DNA of 64,000 bases, taken from positions 1-64,000 of the forward strand of contig CALRZN010000003.1 of NCBI GenBank assembly GCA_943372645.1, in the 5' to 3' direction. Positions 8,984-17,092 of this stretch are shown in pieces. A program made the translations under genes and the position numbers. The stretch is from VBWE01 sp943372645. GTDB taxonomy: Bacteria; Bacteroidota; Bacteroidia; Palsa-965. The notes beneath the pieces were generated by a model, which saw only the letters and a list, made by a program, of their open reading frames with translations, had not been told where the DNA came from and did not search any database. Position 1 is the stretch's first letter. Each line of letters begins with the position of its first letter.

Positions 8984-9682
8984 CTACACAAAATCCGGGT
9001 ACAACGAAAACGCCGGATCCGATTGCCAGAACTCGTGCGAGTTCACATCCATCAGCGTAAGCCTTCCCAGCGATTTGCAGCCCTGGTCCACATTCCAGCA
9101 GTTGTGAAAATTCACCGGCTGATCGTGCCGCATTTCCTTTAATGTTTGTGTGTGACCGATAAATACCTCGGTAAATCCGTTACAGTCCGGTAAAACTTCT
9201 GCGGGATCGTGGTGTGCGCGCTGGATGTAACGCCAGTAGTGCCGGCTCATGTATAAATTCTGCGGCAATTGTTTTTCAATACGTTCGATGGGATTGTAAC
9301 CGGCATGTACAAACAGGCGTTTGCGGGTGTCCACAAAATAATTGACCTGGTTTTTGAAAAAGTTTTTGTGACGTTTGTCGTTCAGCAGGTCGTTGCGTTT
9401 GTAACTGTCCATCGTTGATCTGCCGCCCCATTCGAACCAGTATTCGGGCACCACGCGTTCCACCAGCGCTTCGTACGCCCACTGGTCGTGATTGCCGCGT
9501 ATGGCAACGAGGTCTTTTATTTTCAGCAGTTCCTCCACACACTCGGCGGTTTCGGGCCAGCCGTCAACCACATCGCCGATGGAAATCAGCCGGTCGTTTT
9601 CGTAATCAAATCCGGATCGTTCGAGTACCTGTTTCAGCGCTTTGTATGCACCGTGTATATCGCCGAGTACAAAAGTTTTCAT
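8984..9682 (-). CDS. Calcineurin-like metallophosphoesterase (Ser/Thr phosphatase family)
   Basis: A 232-aa cytoplasmic enzyme. The start at 9682 is supported by the metal-binding G-D-I-H-G motif at residues 7-11; the longer frame only adds poor sequence. Further motifs are G-D-V-V-D-G and G-N-H-D, completing the di-metal PPP-family signature (GDxHG/GDxxDxG/GNHD); later histidines lie in H-A-G-Y and G-H-T-Q. It is closest in feel to bacterial PrpE/ApaH-like phosphatases acting on phosphoproteins or dinucleoside polyphosphates; the substrate is undetermined. Its ATG overlaps the stop of the upstream gene in an ATGA arrangement, so the two are translationally coupled although functionally unlike. 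Confidence 0.88.
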   Translation of the reverse strand: MKTFVLGDIHGAYKALKQVLERSGFDYENDRLISIGDVVDGWPETAECVEELLKIKDLVAIRGNHDQWAYEALVERVVPEYWFEWGGRSTMDSYKRNDLLNDKRHKNFFKNQVNYFVDTRKRLFVHAGYNPIERIEKQLPQNLYMSRHYWRYIQRAHHDPAEVLPDCNGFTEVFIGHTQTLKEMRHDQPVNFHNCWNVDQGCKSLGRLTLMDVNSHEFWQSDPAFSLYPDFV

Positions 9683-11400
9683 GGTCGTAATAGATGAACA
9701 AAACCGCTGATGGATTTGTTCGCGAAAGGCATATTTAAAACGTAATAATACACACCGTCTGCACATTTGCCCCCGTTCCAGTCGTTGCGGTAATCGGCAC
9801 TGTAAAATACTTTTTTGCCCCAGCGGTCGTAAACGGTCAGTTCATTGTTTGTGTATTGCAGCAGGTTTTCAAACACCAGCAGGTCGTTCTGCCCGTCGCT
9901 GCCGGGCGTGAAAATGTTCGGGGCAATTACCGGAAGAAAAACAGGTTCATCGCTCACCGTAATTACCATTGTGTACGTTGCAGAACATCCGCTCGGAATG
10001 CCGGCTGTAAGCGACACCGTGTACGTTCCGGCAGTGTTATACGGATGCGAAGGATGCTGCAGCGAACTCGTATCGCCATCGCCAAAATTCCACGCCCACG
10101 TTATAACTCCCGGCGAGTTGTCGGTAAACTGCACGGTGCTGCCTGTGGTTACCGGGCTTGCAGGCGTAAACGAAAAATTAACCACCGGCGAACTCACGAT
10201 GTTGATTACAATGGTGGCGGTGGTGCTCTGCGGAGGTGAGCCGTTATCTGTTCCCGTGATCACAACACTCTGCATGCCTACGTTGCTCATATTTGCAATG
10301 AGCTGTGCGACATACACTGCGGGGTTGCCACTTGTGTTTGTGATGGTGCTGTACCCCAGCAGCCCGTTGCTGTTCACGCCGATGCTGGTAAGCTGGCCCT
10401 GTTCGGGCGAAAGAAACGTGGCGTTGATGTCAAACGTATCGCCCGCGCACAGTTCAATCGTATCACAGATCTGCGCCGAGTTAACAATGGGCGGCAGGTT
10501 GTTGCCATTATTGGAGCACACATCAAAATAAAAGGTCTGGTTGTCGAGCCAGCTTACCTGGTCGGCAAGTCCGAACGGACCATCATACGAAGTGCCCGGC
10601 GCATCAAACTGCCCGATCTGGATAAAGTCAATGCCGTTGCCCCGGTTAACACCCACCGTTGCCGGAATGCCGCCAAACCCGTTGGTGCCCTGCGATGCAT
10701 CGCCGGTAGTCCACTGCATATCGCCGTAACAGAACGATACATTGTTTCCCGGCGGCAAAATCGGATCGCTGCCGTCGGTAATGATGAGCTGAAAATCATT
10801 GTACAGCGAGGTGTGTGCCGGGTTGGTGGCATCAAAAAAATCAACGCTGCTCCAGCGCACCACCATGTAGGTCGGCGTGATTTTGTAATACACGAGGCCG
10901 CTGCTCATGCTGCGGGTATCCACATCGCCCCAGAACGGCGCAATCATTACAAAATTCGGATCGGGAAACGCATTGGCAGAAAAAGTCGGGTAAGGCGCAC
11001 CGAACGAAATGTTGCCGTTGTTGTTGATGTAGCAGGTGGGCTGGTTCTGCCCGTAAAAACAAAAGTTAAACGGAATAGCGATCACCGGTGATGAGCCATC
11101 ATCGTTGCGGTAATCCGGTGCAATGCCGTTCGGAAATGGAACTACGTTAAACGTGTTGTCAACCGGGATAAAACATTCACAGGTAACCGATGTGGCCGGT
11201 GCGGGAAGCGCAGGCGCGTTTATTTTCTGCGTTTGCGGAACAGCAATGCGGCTGATGCGCGGCAGGGCGTTGGCCCGTTTCAGCGAATCGTATTTGGCGG
11301 GTGCATAAACCGGAACAGCAGGTTGTGCCAGCCCGCAGAAATGAAGCAGGAGCATGGTCAGCAGCAGCACAGTCGGAACCGGTGTAATACGGGGGTGCAT
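9679..11400 (-). CDS. Secreted nidogen-like/PKD protein with type B T9SS sorting domain
   Basis: A 573-aa exported protein. A signal peptide (about residues 1-26) is followed by a nidogen-like (NIDO) module at ~55-300 with N-N-N-G-N-I-S-F and I-A-P-F-W-G-D-V-D-T-R. An Ig-like region and one PKD domain (W-A-W-N-F-G-D-G-D) come next. The last ~85 residues are a type B sorting domain (CHU_C/gliding-motility C-terminal: N-I-F-T-P..D..Y-D-R-W-G-K-K-V-F..G-V-Y-Y-Y). It should be secreted by T9SS and held at the cell surface, probably as an adhesin. It lies between a membrane protein upstream (39-bp gap) and the coupled phosphatase downstream. Confidence 0.9.
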   Translation of the reverse strand: MHPRITPVPTVLLLTMLLLHFCGLAQPAVPVYAPAKYDSLKRANALPRISRIAVPQTQKINAPALPAPATSVTCECFIPVDNTFNVVPFPNGIAPDYRNDDGSSPVIAIPFNFCFYGQNQPTCYINNNGNISFGAPYPTFSANAFPDPNFVMIAPFWGDVDTRSMSSGLVYYKITPTYMVVRWSSVDFFDATNPAHTSLYNDFQLIITDGSDPILPPGNNVSFCYGDMQWTTGDASQGTNGFGGIPATVGVNRGNGIDFIQIGQFDAPGTSYDGPFGLADQVSWLDNQTFYFDVCSNNGNNLPPIVNSAQICDTIELCAGDTFDINATFLSPEQGQLTSIGVNSNGLLGYSTITNTSGNPAVYVAQLIANMSNVGMQSVVITGTDNGSPPQSTTATIVINIVSSPVVNFSFTPASPVTTGSTVQFTDNSPGVITWAWNFGDGDTSSLQHPSHPYNTAGTYTVSLTAGIPSGCSATYTMVITVSDEPVFLPVIAPNIFTPGSDGQNDLLVFENLLQYTNNELTVYDRWGKKVFYSADYRNDWNGGKCADGVYYYVLNMPFANKSISGFVHLLRP

Positions 11401-11439
11401 TACACAAATTTAACGAAAAAACAGGTCTGTCGCGAATCG

Positions 11440-12114
11440 TTATTTCCGTTTCAGCAGGCTGCGCAGTGTTACCAGGTGGCACAGCAGCACCAGCGGCACC
11501 AGCAAACCGGGCAGCAGCATAAAGGGAAAATACAGGATGGCAATATTCGGCTGATCAAACGCAAGCTGCTGAAACGGCGTGGGAACGGAAAGCACCGCAT
11601 GAATTACAATGTTCAGCAGCAGTGCGAGCCCCGCAATATTCCACGCGAGCAGCACGCGCCGGTGCAACCTGTTTTTTACGTAACCAAAATAATACACCAG
11701 CGGGGCGGTAATGCCTGCAACAATATCAAAATTGCGGCCGCTGAACGTCATCAGTTCGGGAACCTGTTTTTCCAGGAATAAACCGAACAAAACGATTTCT
11801 ACCGGAATGCGGATGATATGCAGCAACACGAGCAGGCGCACATTCAGCGAATCCAACATGCGCCGGCCGCGGGAGGTAACAAACAGCAAAACCGTAAACA
11901 GCAGCGGAGGCAGCACCAGCAGCAGGAAGCGCGGGGGCAGCACATCGGTATTGGTGTAAAAGCCGGTGAGTGCAATCGCGCTTTGTACAATGATCCATGC
12001 CAGGAAAAGCAGCAACACTTTACCGGAATGCGTGGTGGCTGCATAAAACAAAACAACAGCAGCGATAACAGCAATTCCGAAAACGGCGTAGAGGTAAAAC
12101 GGCAGGACTTCCAT
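11440..12114 (-). CDS. Polytopic membrane protein of unknown function
   Basis: This 224-aa protein is composed almost entirely of hydrophobic helices, about six or seven, separated by short basic loops. It ends in a basic tail (L-K-R-K), which suggests a cytoplasmic C-terminus. No catalytic, transporter or sensor motif is recognisable. It is first in a minus-strand run with the nidogen/PKD protein (39-bp gap) and the phosphatase. It could be a small Bacteroidota-specific integral membrane protein; I cannot name a family. Confidence 0.7.
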   Translation of the reverse strand: MEVLPFYLYAVFGIAVIAAVVLFYAATTHSGKVLLLFLAWIIVQSAIALTGFYTNTDVLPPRFLLLVLPPLLFTVLLFVTSRGRRMLDSLNVRLLVLLHIIRIPVEIVLFGLFLEKQVPELMTFSGRNFDIVAGITAPLVYYFGYVKNRLHRRVLLAWNIAGLALLLNIVIHAVLSVPTPFQQLAFDQPNIAILYFPFMLLPGLLVPLVLLCHLVTLRSLLKRK

Positions 12115-12213
12115 AAGCGATTATTTTACCGCAAAAGAAAACCAACCGCAGCAGTTATGACTTGCCTTATGACAAGAAATCAAACTATCGTAAAAATCAG
12201 AAATCGTGTAATA

Positions 12214-12318
12214 AGTGGCAGCAGCAGTTGGCAGTGGCAGTCGTATTTGTGTAAGGAACAGACTCTTATTCTGAAATACGCACCGACTGCAAACTGCAAA
12301 CTGCCGACTGCAAACTCA
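12214..12318. repeat. Imperfect foldback repeat, GGCAGT/GCAGTTT family (copy 1)
   Basis: The left arm (12214-12242) is built of GTGGCAG/CAGTTGGCAGT words. The right arm (12283-12315) is built of ACTGCAAACTGC words and is its imperfect reverse complement. A central ~40-bp core (GTAAGGAACAGACTC..ATTCTGAAATACG) matches the repeat at 57538-57645 closely. Confidence 0.75.
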
Positions 12319-12359
12319 GCATGGGATTAATTTTATACAAACATCGGTTTGTATGCTGT

Positions 12360-12956
12360 CTATTTAATAAGATCGTTCTTTTTCAAAAACTCGCGGCGGA
12401 TGCGGCTCAGCGAAGTATCGGTAATACCAAGGTACGAAGCAATGTGTTTCAGCTGCGCCACCTGGAACAGTTCGCGGCTGTTTTCAAACAGGGCGGCATA
12501 CCGTTCTTCGGCTGAGCGGTTGATGAGTGCGAGCGTCCGTTTTTTATATGCCGCAAATTCCTTCACGAGAATGCCGCGCCCCAGTTCCCGGAACTCGGGG
12601 ATGCTGTGAAAAAGCATGTTCAGCTGTTCAAACGAAACCTGGTATGCAGTACAATCAGTAATCGCCTGGAAACTTTCATCCGAAGGCGCACGCATAAAAA
12701 ACGAGTACGGTTCAAACACTACGTTGCCGGGACAATAAAACGCCGTGGTTACTTCGTTGCCCTCCACATCCATAGTAAACGCGCGCAGGTAGCCGCTTTC
12801 GAGCAGGTAATACATGTTGCTCACGTTACCGGCTTCCAGTATCAGCGCGTTGCGTGGAAAGGTAACCGGTTCAAAATGCGCGGTAATGGCCTGCAGCTTT
12901 TCAGGAGCATCAGGCAGAAAAGGTGCGAAAAAGCGATGGCGGAAGTCAGCGGACAT
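12360..12956 (-). CDS. Crp/Fnr-family transcriptional regulator
   Basis: A 198-aa protein of standard length. Residues ~15-120 form a cyclic-nucleotide-binding-like beta-roll (F-P-R-N-A-L-I-L-E-A-G, Y-Y-L-L-E-S-G-Y-L-R-A). The C-terminal ~60 residues carry a winged helix with recognition helix I-T-D-T-S-L-S-R-I-R-R, as in many Bacteroidota Crp-family proteins that respond to unknown ligands. No four-cysteine Fe-S motif is present, so it is not an Fnr-type oxygen sensor. It has its own candidate promoter at 12965-12972, directly after the terminator of the cytochrome/DUF5777 operon. That operon could be a target, but this is only positional. Confidence 0.9.
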   Translation of the reverse strand: MSADFRHRFFAPFLPDAPEKLQAITAHFEPVTFPRNALILEAGNVSNMYYLLESGYLRAFTMDVEGNEVTTAFYCPGNVVFEPYSFFMRAPSDESFQAITDCTAYQVSFEQLNMLFHSIPEFRELGRGILVKEFAAYKKRTLALINRSAEERYAALFENSRELFQVAQLKHIASYLGITDTSLSRIRREFLKKNDLIK

Positions 12957-12964
12957 GGTGGCAT

Positions 12965-12972
12965 CAAATATA
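12965..12972 (-). promoter_or_regulatory. Candidate -7 box TATATTTG for the Crp/Fnr gene
   Basis: A perfect match to TAnnTTTG on the minus strand, 9 nt upstream of the ATG at 12956. No clear -33 TTG was found. Confidence 0.45.
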
Positions 12973-13004
12973 AAAAAAGGCGCACCGTTTTCCGCTGCGC
13001 CTTT
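12973..13004 (-). terminator. Intrinsic terminator after the DUF5777 operon
   Basis: A nine-base stem AAAGGCGCA/TGCGCCTTT (12976-12984 and 12996-13004) is followed on the minus strand by a T-run. Confidence 0.85.
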
Positions 13005-13030
13005 GTTTTGTAATGGGTTAACAGGATGTA

Positions 13031-13954
13031 TTAATACGTACTTCCGCTGCCGCTTTTCTTTCCGCCGATGCTGAACACACGCGAAATGTTGAATCCGAGA
13101 CGCAGACCAGCTTTCAGCGGGTTGCTGGTGTTGTACGGGATAAACTGCGCTTCATTCATACCGAAGGCATTGGTGAAATGCATCTGGAACACGTGTCCGC
13201 CGGTTTCGAGGTCAATGCCGATGCCGAACGGGTTGTAGTATTTGTTTTTATCGAGCGAGTACTCATTGATGCGGTGTGCCCATTCAAACGTAATGGCCAT
13301 GCGCTGTTTGAGTTTGAAACGCCCAGAAATACCGGCTGCAAGAATGTCGTTTTTGTCTGTCGCCTGATCAACCATATTATAGTGTACATAAAATCCGTTG
13401 AGCTGCAGCGACAGGCGATCGGAAAACTTGCGTGCGATGATGAGCGAGTGGTTATACGACATGCGCGAAGTGGCATAACTGTATTTATCCACACCGGTTG
13501 CTGCTGCCGTAGGATCATCCATCAGCGTGTAGTTCATGGTAGCGTGATAGGTAACGCCGACGGGCATTTTATTATCAAGCGTCTGGCGCAGCAGGCGTGC
13601 TTTTACCGAACCGTCCATCAGTTTCTGGTACGAACTGCGGCCGATGCCCACCATGAGCCACGAGTTGATGCCGTAATCGAATGCGATGCGGATACTGGCG
13701 GGGCCATCGAGGCCGTACAGGTTTTTTACACCTGAATTCAGATCACCGAAACGGTGCGAAATACGAAAATCAAGCACGCGTTTGCCCACCGTTTCATTGC
13801 TCGGGAAATTGATGATGCGCGTGGTTTTAAATGTGGCAATAACATATTCCTTTGCGGTGGAAGGCGTGTTGGCCATATCCATCAGGCTGTCGAGATCCTG
13901 GGCGTTACCGGCAAACGGAAGGGCAAGTAATAAAAGGAGAGCGTATTTTTTCAT
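13031..13954 (-). CDS. DUF5777-family outer-membrane beta-barrel protein
   Basis: A 307-aa exported protein; the start at 13954 puts the signal peptide (MKKYALLLLLALPFAGNAQ) first. The remainder is a series of amphipathic strands. Features resembling DUF5777 barrels include A-T-F-K-T-T-R near residue 40, F-R-I-S-H-R-F-G-D and a glycine/aromatic-rich C-terminal strand. It is the last gene of an operon with two heme-motif lipoproteins (5-bp gap to the first upstream). DUF5777 proteins are repeatedly found beside cytochrome-like and YceI-like genes in Bacteroidota; the association suggests an envelope redox or lipid role, but that is inference. Confidence 0.85.
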   Translation of the reverse strand: MKKYALLLLLALPFAGNAQDLDSLMDMANTPSTAKEYVIATFKTTRIINFPSNETVGKRVLDFRISHRFGDLNSGVKNLYGLDGPASIRIAFDYGINSWLMVGIGRSSYQKLMDGSVKARLLRQTLDNKMPVGVTYHATMNYTLMDDPTAAATGVDKYSYATSRMSYNHSLIIARKFSDRLSLQLNGFYVHYNMVDQATDKNDILAAGISGRFKLKQRMAITFEWAHRINEYSLDKNKYYNPFGIGIDLETGGHVFQMHFTNAFGMNEAQFIPYNTSNPLKAGLRLGFNISRVFSIGGKKSGSGSTY

Positions 13955-13959
13955 AAGGC

Positions 13960-14331
13960 TTAGTTGTTCGGTGCACCGGCGTCCACCCATTTTTTAATCT
14001 GTTTCATGTTGCAGCTGTCGAGCTGCAGTCCGTTCGGCATCGGGGTGAAGTTATTCAGGTGATATATCGCTCCAACGAGTTGGCCGGTTGACGCAACCTG
14101 TGCAACACCGGAATAATTATCCAGTGCAATGCTGCCGGCAGGATTGCTTCCCGAATGACACGAGTAACAGTAGTTTACAAGAATAGGTGTAATATGTGTG
14201 GCATACGACTGGGTGGATGTGCTGTCGCAAACCGTAAACAGGCCGGCTCCCGGATACACATCGTCCACATTATCGTAATAACAGCTGCTCATCAAGGCCA
14301 CGAGGCTGAGCGGGAGAAGTATTTTTTTCAT
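13960..14331 (-). CDS. Small lipoprotein with a c-type heme motif
   Basis: A 123-aa protein with a lipoprotein signal peptide (L-M-S-S-C, lipid Cys at residue 17) and one C-Y-S-C-H motif, a classical CxxCH covalent heme site, near residue 57. A C-terminal M-P-N-G segment could supply an axial methionine. It resembles the cytochrome c-like domains of the Planctomycete-cytochrome/PSD1 type that follow T-H-I-x-P-I-L-x-x-Y-C. It is presumably an electron carrier at the periplasmic face of the membranes. It is middle gene of the operon, 2 bp after the preceding stop and 5 bp before the DUF5777 barrel. Confidence 0.75.
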   Translation of the reverse strand: MKKILLPLSLVALMSSCYYDNVDDVYPGAGLFTVCDSTSTQSYATHITPILVNYCYSCHSGSNPAGSIALDNYSGVAQVASTGQLVGAIYHLNNFTPMPNGLQLDSCNMKQIKKWVDAGAPNN

Positions 14332-14333
14332 AA

Positions 14334-14705
14334 TCAGTTATTTTTGGCGCCCTGGCCAATCCAGATGTAAATCAGTTTGAGGTTGCGCTCACTCAGCGCA
14401 GGATACGGAGCAGCAGGCATAAACTCTTCCCCGCTGCCTGTAACGGCCTGGTACAGTTTGCTGTCTTTCGGGTTTCCGGCTTTTACTTTGCCGTGATCCA
14501 TAACGTCTTCGTAGGTCATCAGCTCAAACTCGCTGGTGTTCTGCGTGCCGTGGCAACCGTCGTGCTGGCAGTTCAGTTGGATAATGGGCAGGATGTCGGC
14601 CGAAAAGCTCACCTGCTGTTCAGGAAGTTGTCCGTCATGGCGGCAGTTGGTCAGCATGAGCCCGCAGGCACCCATCACAACAATTAAAGAGAGGATACGT
14701 TTCAT
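14334..14705 (-). CDS. Small lipoprotein with cytochrome-like CxxxxCH motif
   Basis: A 123-aa protein. The start at 14705 gives a lipoprotein signal ending L-T-N-C; the longer frame adds six residues. A segment S-A-D-I-L-P-I-I-Q-L-N-C-Q-H-D-G-C-H resembles the heme region of the downstream paralogue. Here two cysteines are separated by four residues (C-Q-H-D-G-C-H), an expanded CxnCH. Such spacing occurs in the cytochrome-like domain of PSD1/Planctomycete cytochromes. A M-P-A-A-P segment may hold the second axial ligand. It is first gene of the operon; it and the next gene are probably diverged duplicates. Whether it binds heme needs experiment. Confidence 0.7.
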   Translation of the reverse strand: MKRILSLIVVMGACGLMLTNCRHDGQLPEQQVSFSADILPIIQLNCQHDGCHGTQNTSEFELMTYEDVMDHGKVKAGNPKDSKLYQAVTGSGEEFMPAAPYPALSERNLKLIYIWIGQGAKNN

Positions 14706-14875
14706 AAAAACAAAATTACGCATAAAAGCCGTTCGGATTCAATATGGATGCGTGTCCGATGGCTTTTCTTATTGTATTTTTAAGCCATGTAATCTTGTGA
14801 TTGCAAATCAGCCGTTTGTCTTTTGTTAACGTTCATTCGTCCGTTTGCGTGTCCTTTTTTTATGATTAAAAACAG

Positions 14876-14883
14876 TATCTTTG
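14876..14883 (+). promoter_or_regulatory. Candidate -7 box TATCTTTG upstream of the M48-like pair
   Basis: A perfect TAnnTTTG, 18 nt before the ATG at 14902. A -33 element is not convincing. Confidence 0.5.
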
Positions 14884-14901
14884 ACAGAAGACCCACTCCC
14901 T

Positions 14902-17085
14902 ATGCAGAGAAAAAACCGGTTCCTTTTTTCGGCCCTGTTATTTGCAGCGCCATTCGTATATGCACAACCCACTTCGCCGGCTTACCAGATACCGGTCTCA
15001 TCCGGAACAATTGATGGTCGTTTTGTACTGCCGGTTTCTGCCACCCTCAGCAAAGACGTGCTACGGCTGAAAACCGCCCGTGAAAAAGTAAGCCCAGAAC
15101 AGGAAGATTACATGGCCGAAACCTGGGCCGACCTGTCGCGTTTTCTGCAGGCCGGTTCTATTCTCACCGGCGATGAAATGAGCAATTATGTCAATCGCAT
15201 TGCTGCTGAACTCACCCGGAATGAACCCGAACTGAAGGGAAAAGTAAAACTGGTGATCAACCGTAATCCCGGTGTAAGTGCCGGTGTGTTTGACCAGGGC
15301 GTGCTGTACATAAACATCGGCATGCTGGCGCAGGTGGAAAACGAAGCGCAGCTCGCCTTTGTGATCGGCCGCCAGCTGTTGCTCTATAAAGAACAACATT
15401 CGCTGTCCCGTTTCAAAAAACGGCAGCAACTGGTAAAAGAGAAAAAGATGTACGGCGATGAACTGCGCGAAGCCCTGCGCGAAGATTCGAAAGACCGGCA
15501 GAAAGCCGCCGACCGCGAATGCATACGCCTCATGAAAACCGCCGGTTACAGCCTGCCGCAGAGCCTCAGCGCGCTCGATGTTATTCTGTATTCGTATGTT
15601 CCGTTTGATGATGTGGCGTTTGAGCCTTCTGTTTTTGAAGATAAAAACCTGAAATTTCCGGAGAGTTATATCCTGAAAGAAACACGGGCGATTTCTGCAG
15701 ACGAAGATTTTGACGACAGCAATAATTCGTTTCCGAATATCCGCAAACGGAAAGAAGCACTGCAGACCGAAATTGATAAGTACAAGGCCAGCGAAGAAGA
15801 ACGTAAAAAGTTTGTGCTGGCCGAATCCGATTTCCGCAGGGTGCAGCAAACGGCCCGTTATGAAGTGTGCAGGCAGTACGATCTGAAACGGAATTTTCCG
15901 CAGGCCATTTATACCGCCTTTATACTGCAGAAAAAAAATCCGGGCGACGATTTTCTCAACCGCATCATCACCGGTTCGCTGTACAACCTGGCTGTTTACC
16001 GCCTCGATACCAACAACACGCAGCTGCGCAGCAAAAGCAGCGACGATTCGTCAAACGAGTTTAACCTGATGTTTGATAACAATTCCAGCGGACAATATTA
16101 CCTGCCTTCGTATGAAAAAGTGGAAGGACAGTCGCAGCGTGTGTATTACCTCATCAGCAAAATGACGCCGCAGGAAATGGCCGCTGTGGCCATGAACTAC
16201 GCCTGGAAAAGGCACCAGGAAATGCCGGAGGATAAATTTTACAGCCGCGTGTGCAACCGCCTGTTTGCGCTGCTGGCCGAAGAACATAACCTCACCATGA
16301 GTAGTTTTGCCTCAAAAAGCAGGGATGCTGCCAAAGCCGATGCCAAAGACACGACCAAAGAAGCCAGCAAATACGACAAGATTAAAAAACAGCAGCGCAT
16401 TACCGATGTGAACGGCGAAGATAATTTTGCGCATTATGCGTTTGTTGATTTTGCCGGCGATACAGCGTTTACAAACCAGTTTCGCGAAGCCGTAAAAAAT
16501 GTGGAAGAAACCAAACGCCTGCGTGAAGAAGAGGAAGACCGGAAACGCAAAAAAGAACCGGTATCGCTCGGTGTGGATAAAATAATTGTGATTGATCCGC
16601 TCTGGGCCGATGTTACTGCAGAAACAAACAAACGGGTGATTTTAACCCGCGAAAAAGAGCAGGATATGGTAGGTGCTTTTGTGGAAGCCACTGCCAAAAA
16701 ATTAAAACTGGAATGTGTGCTGCTCGATGCCAACCGCACCGACACCATGGCGGCTTCAGCGTATAATGATTTCTGCGCCATCAAAGAAATGATGTCGGCA
16801 CGCATGGAGCACGGCGTTACCGAACGCACACTTACTGGGCAAACCGCCGATTGCAAAAAGATCGTGGAAAAATATGGTACTTCGCTGTGCCTCTGGCCCT
16901 GCGCTGTTCGATCGTATTCGCTGTTTTCGAGCCAGACGGTGTATTACAGCATCCTGGTGGACCTCGAAGACGGGGAGTGGGTGTTTACCCAGACCGATGT
17001 GGATTACAAGGCGCCATCGGTTTCGAAATTTAAAAAACACATTCAGAAAGCATTAGCCGACATCAAGCGCCCCGCAAAAAAATAA
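14902..17085 (+). CDS. Catalytically degenerate M48-like metallopeptidase homologue
   Basis: A 727-aa exported protein; the ATG at 14902 gives signal peptide MQRKNRFLFSALLFAAPFVYAQ, while an earlier TTG in frame is unlikely. It is co-linear over its whole length with the next gene, an M48 peptidase. The zinc-binding HEIIH of the paralogue is G-R-Q-L-L-L-Y here (R157, Q158, L161), and the third ligand E-H-E-A-D is Q-K-A-A-D (Q200), so all three zinc ligands and the catalytic glutamate are lost. The surrounding residues (N-E-A-Q-L-A before, Y-x-x-x-H-S after) are retained, so this is a folded pseudo-enzyme rather than decay. A lysine/glutamate-rich linker near residues 480-560 precedes a conserved C-terminal domain. 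It probably partners or regulates the active paralogue, 7 bp downstream. Confidence 0.85.
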   Translation: MQRKNRFLFSALLFAAPFVYAQPTSPAYQIPVSSGTIDGRFVLPVSATLSKDVLRLKTAREKVSPEQEDYMAETWADLSRFLQAGSILTGDEMSNYVNRIAAELTRNEPELKGKVKLVINRNPGVSAGVFDQGVLYINIGMLAQVENEAQLAFVIGRQLLLYKEQHSLSRFKKRQQLVKEKKMYGDELREALREDSKDRQKAADRECIRLMKTAGYSLPQSLSALDVILYSYVPFDDVAFEPSVFEDKNLKFPESYILKETRAISADEDFDDSNNSFPNIRKRKEALQTEIDKYKASEEERKKFVLAESDFRRVQQTARYEVCRQYDLKRNFPQAIYTAFILQKKNPGDDFLNRIITGSLYNLAVYRLDTNNTQLRSKSSDDSSNEFNLMFDNNSSGQYYLPSYEKVEGQSQRVYYLISKMTPQEMAAVAMNYAWKRHQEMPEDKFYSRVCNRLFALLAEEHNLTMSSFASKSRDAAKADAKDTTKEASKYDKIKKQQRITDVNGEDNFAHYAFVDFAGDTAFTNQFREAVKNVEETKRLREEEEDRKRKKEPVSLGVDKIIVIDPLWADVTAETNKRVILTREKEQDMVGAFVEATAKKLKLECVLLDANRTDTMAASAYNDFCAIKEMMSARMEHGVTERTLTGQTADCKKIVEKYGTSLCLWPCAVRSYSLFSSQTVYYSILVDLEDGEWVFTQTDVDYKAPSVSKFKKHIQKALADIKRPAKK

Positions 17086-17092
17086 CGTAACA

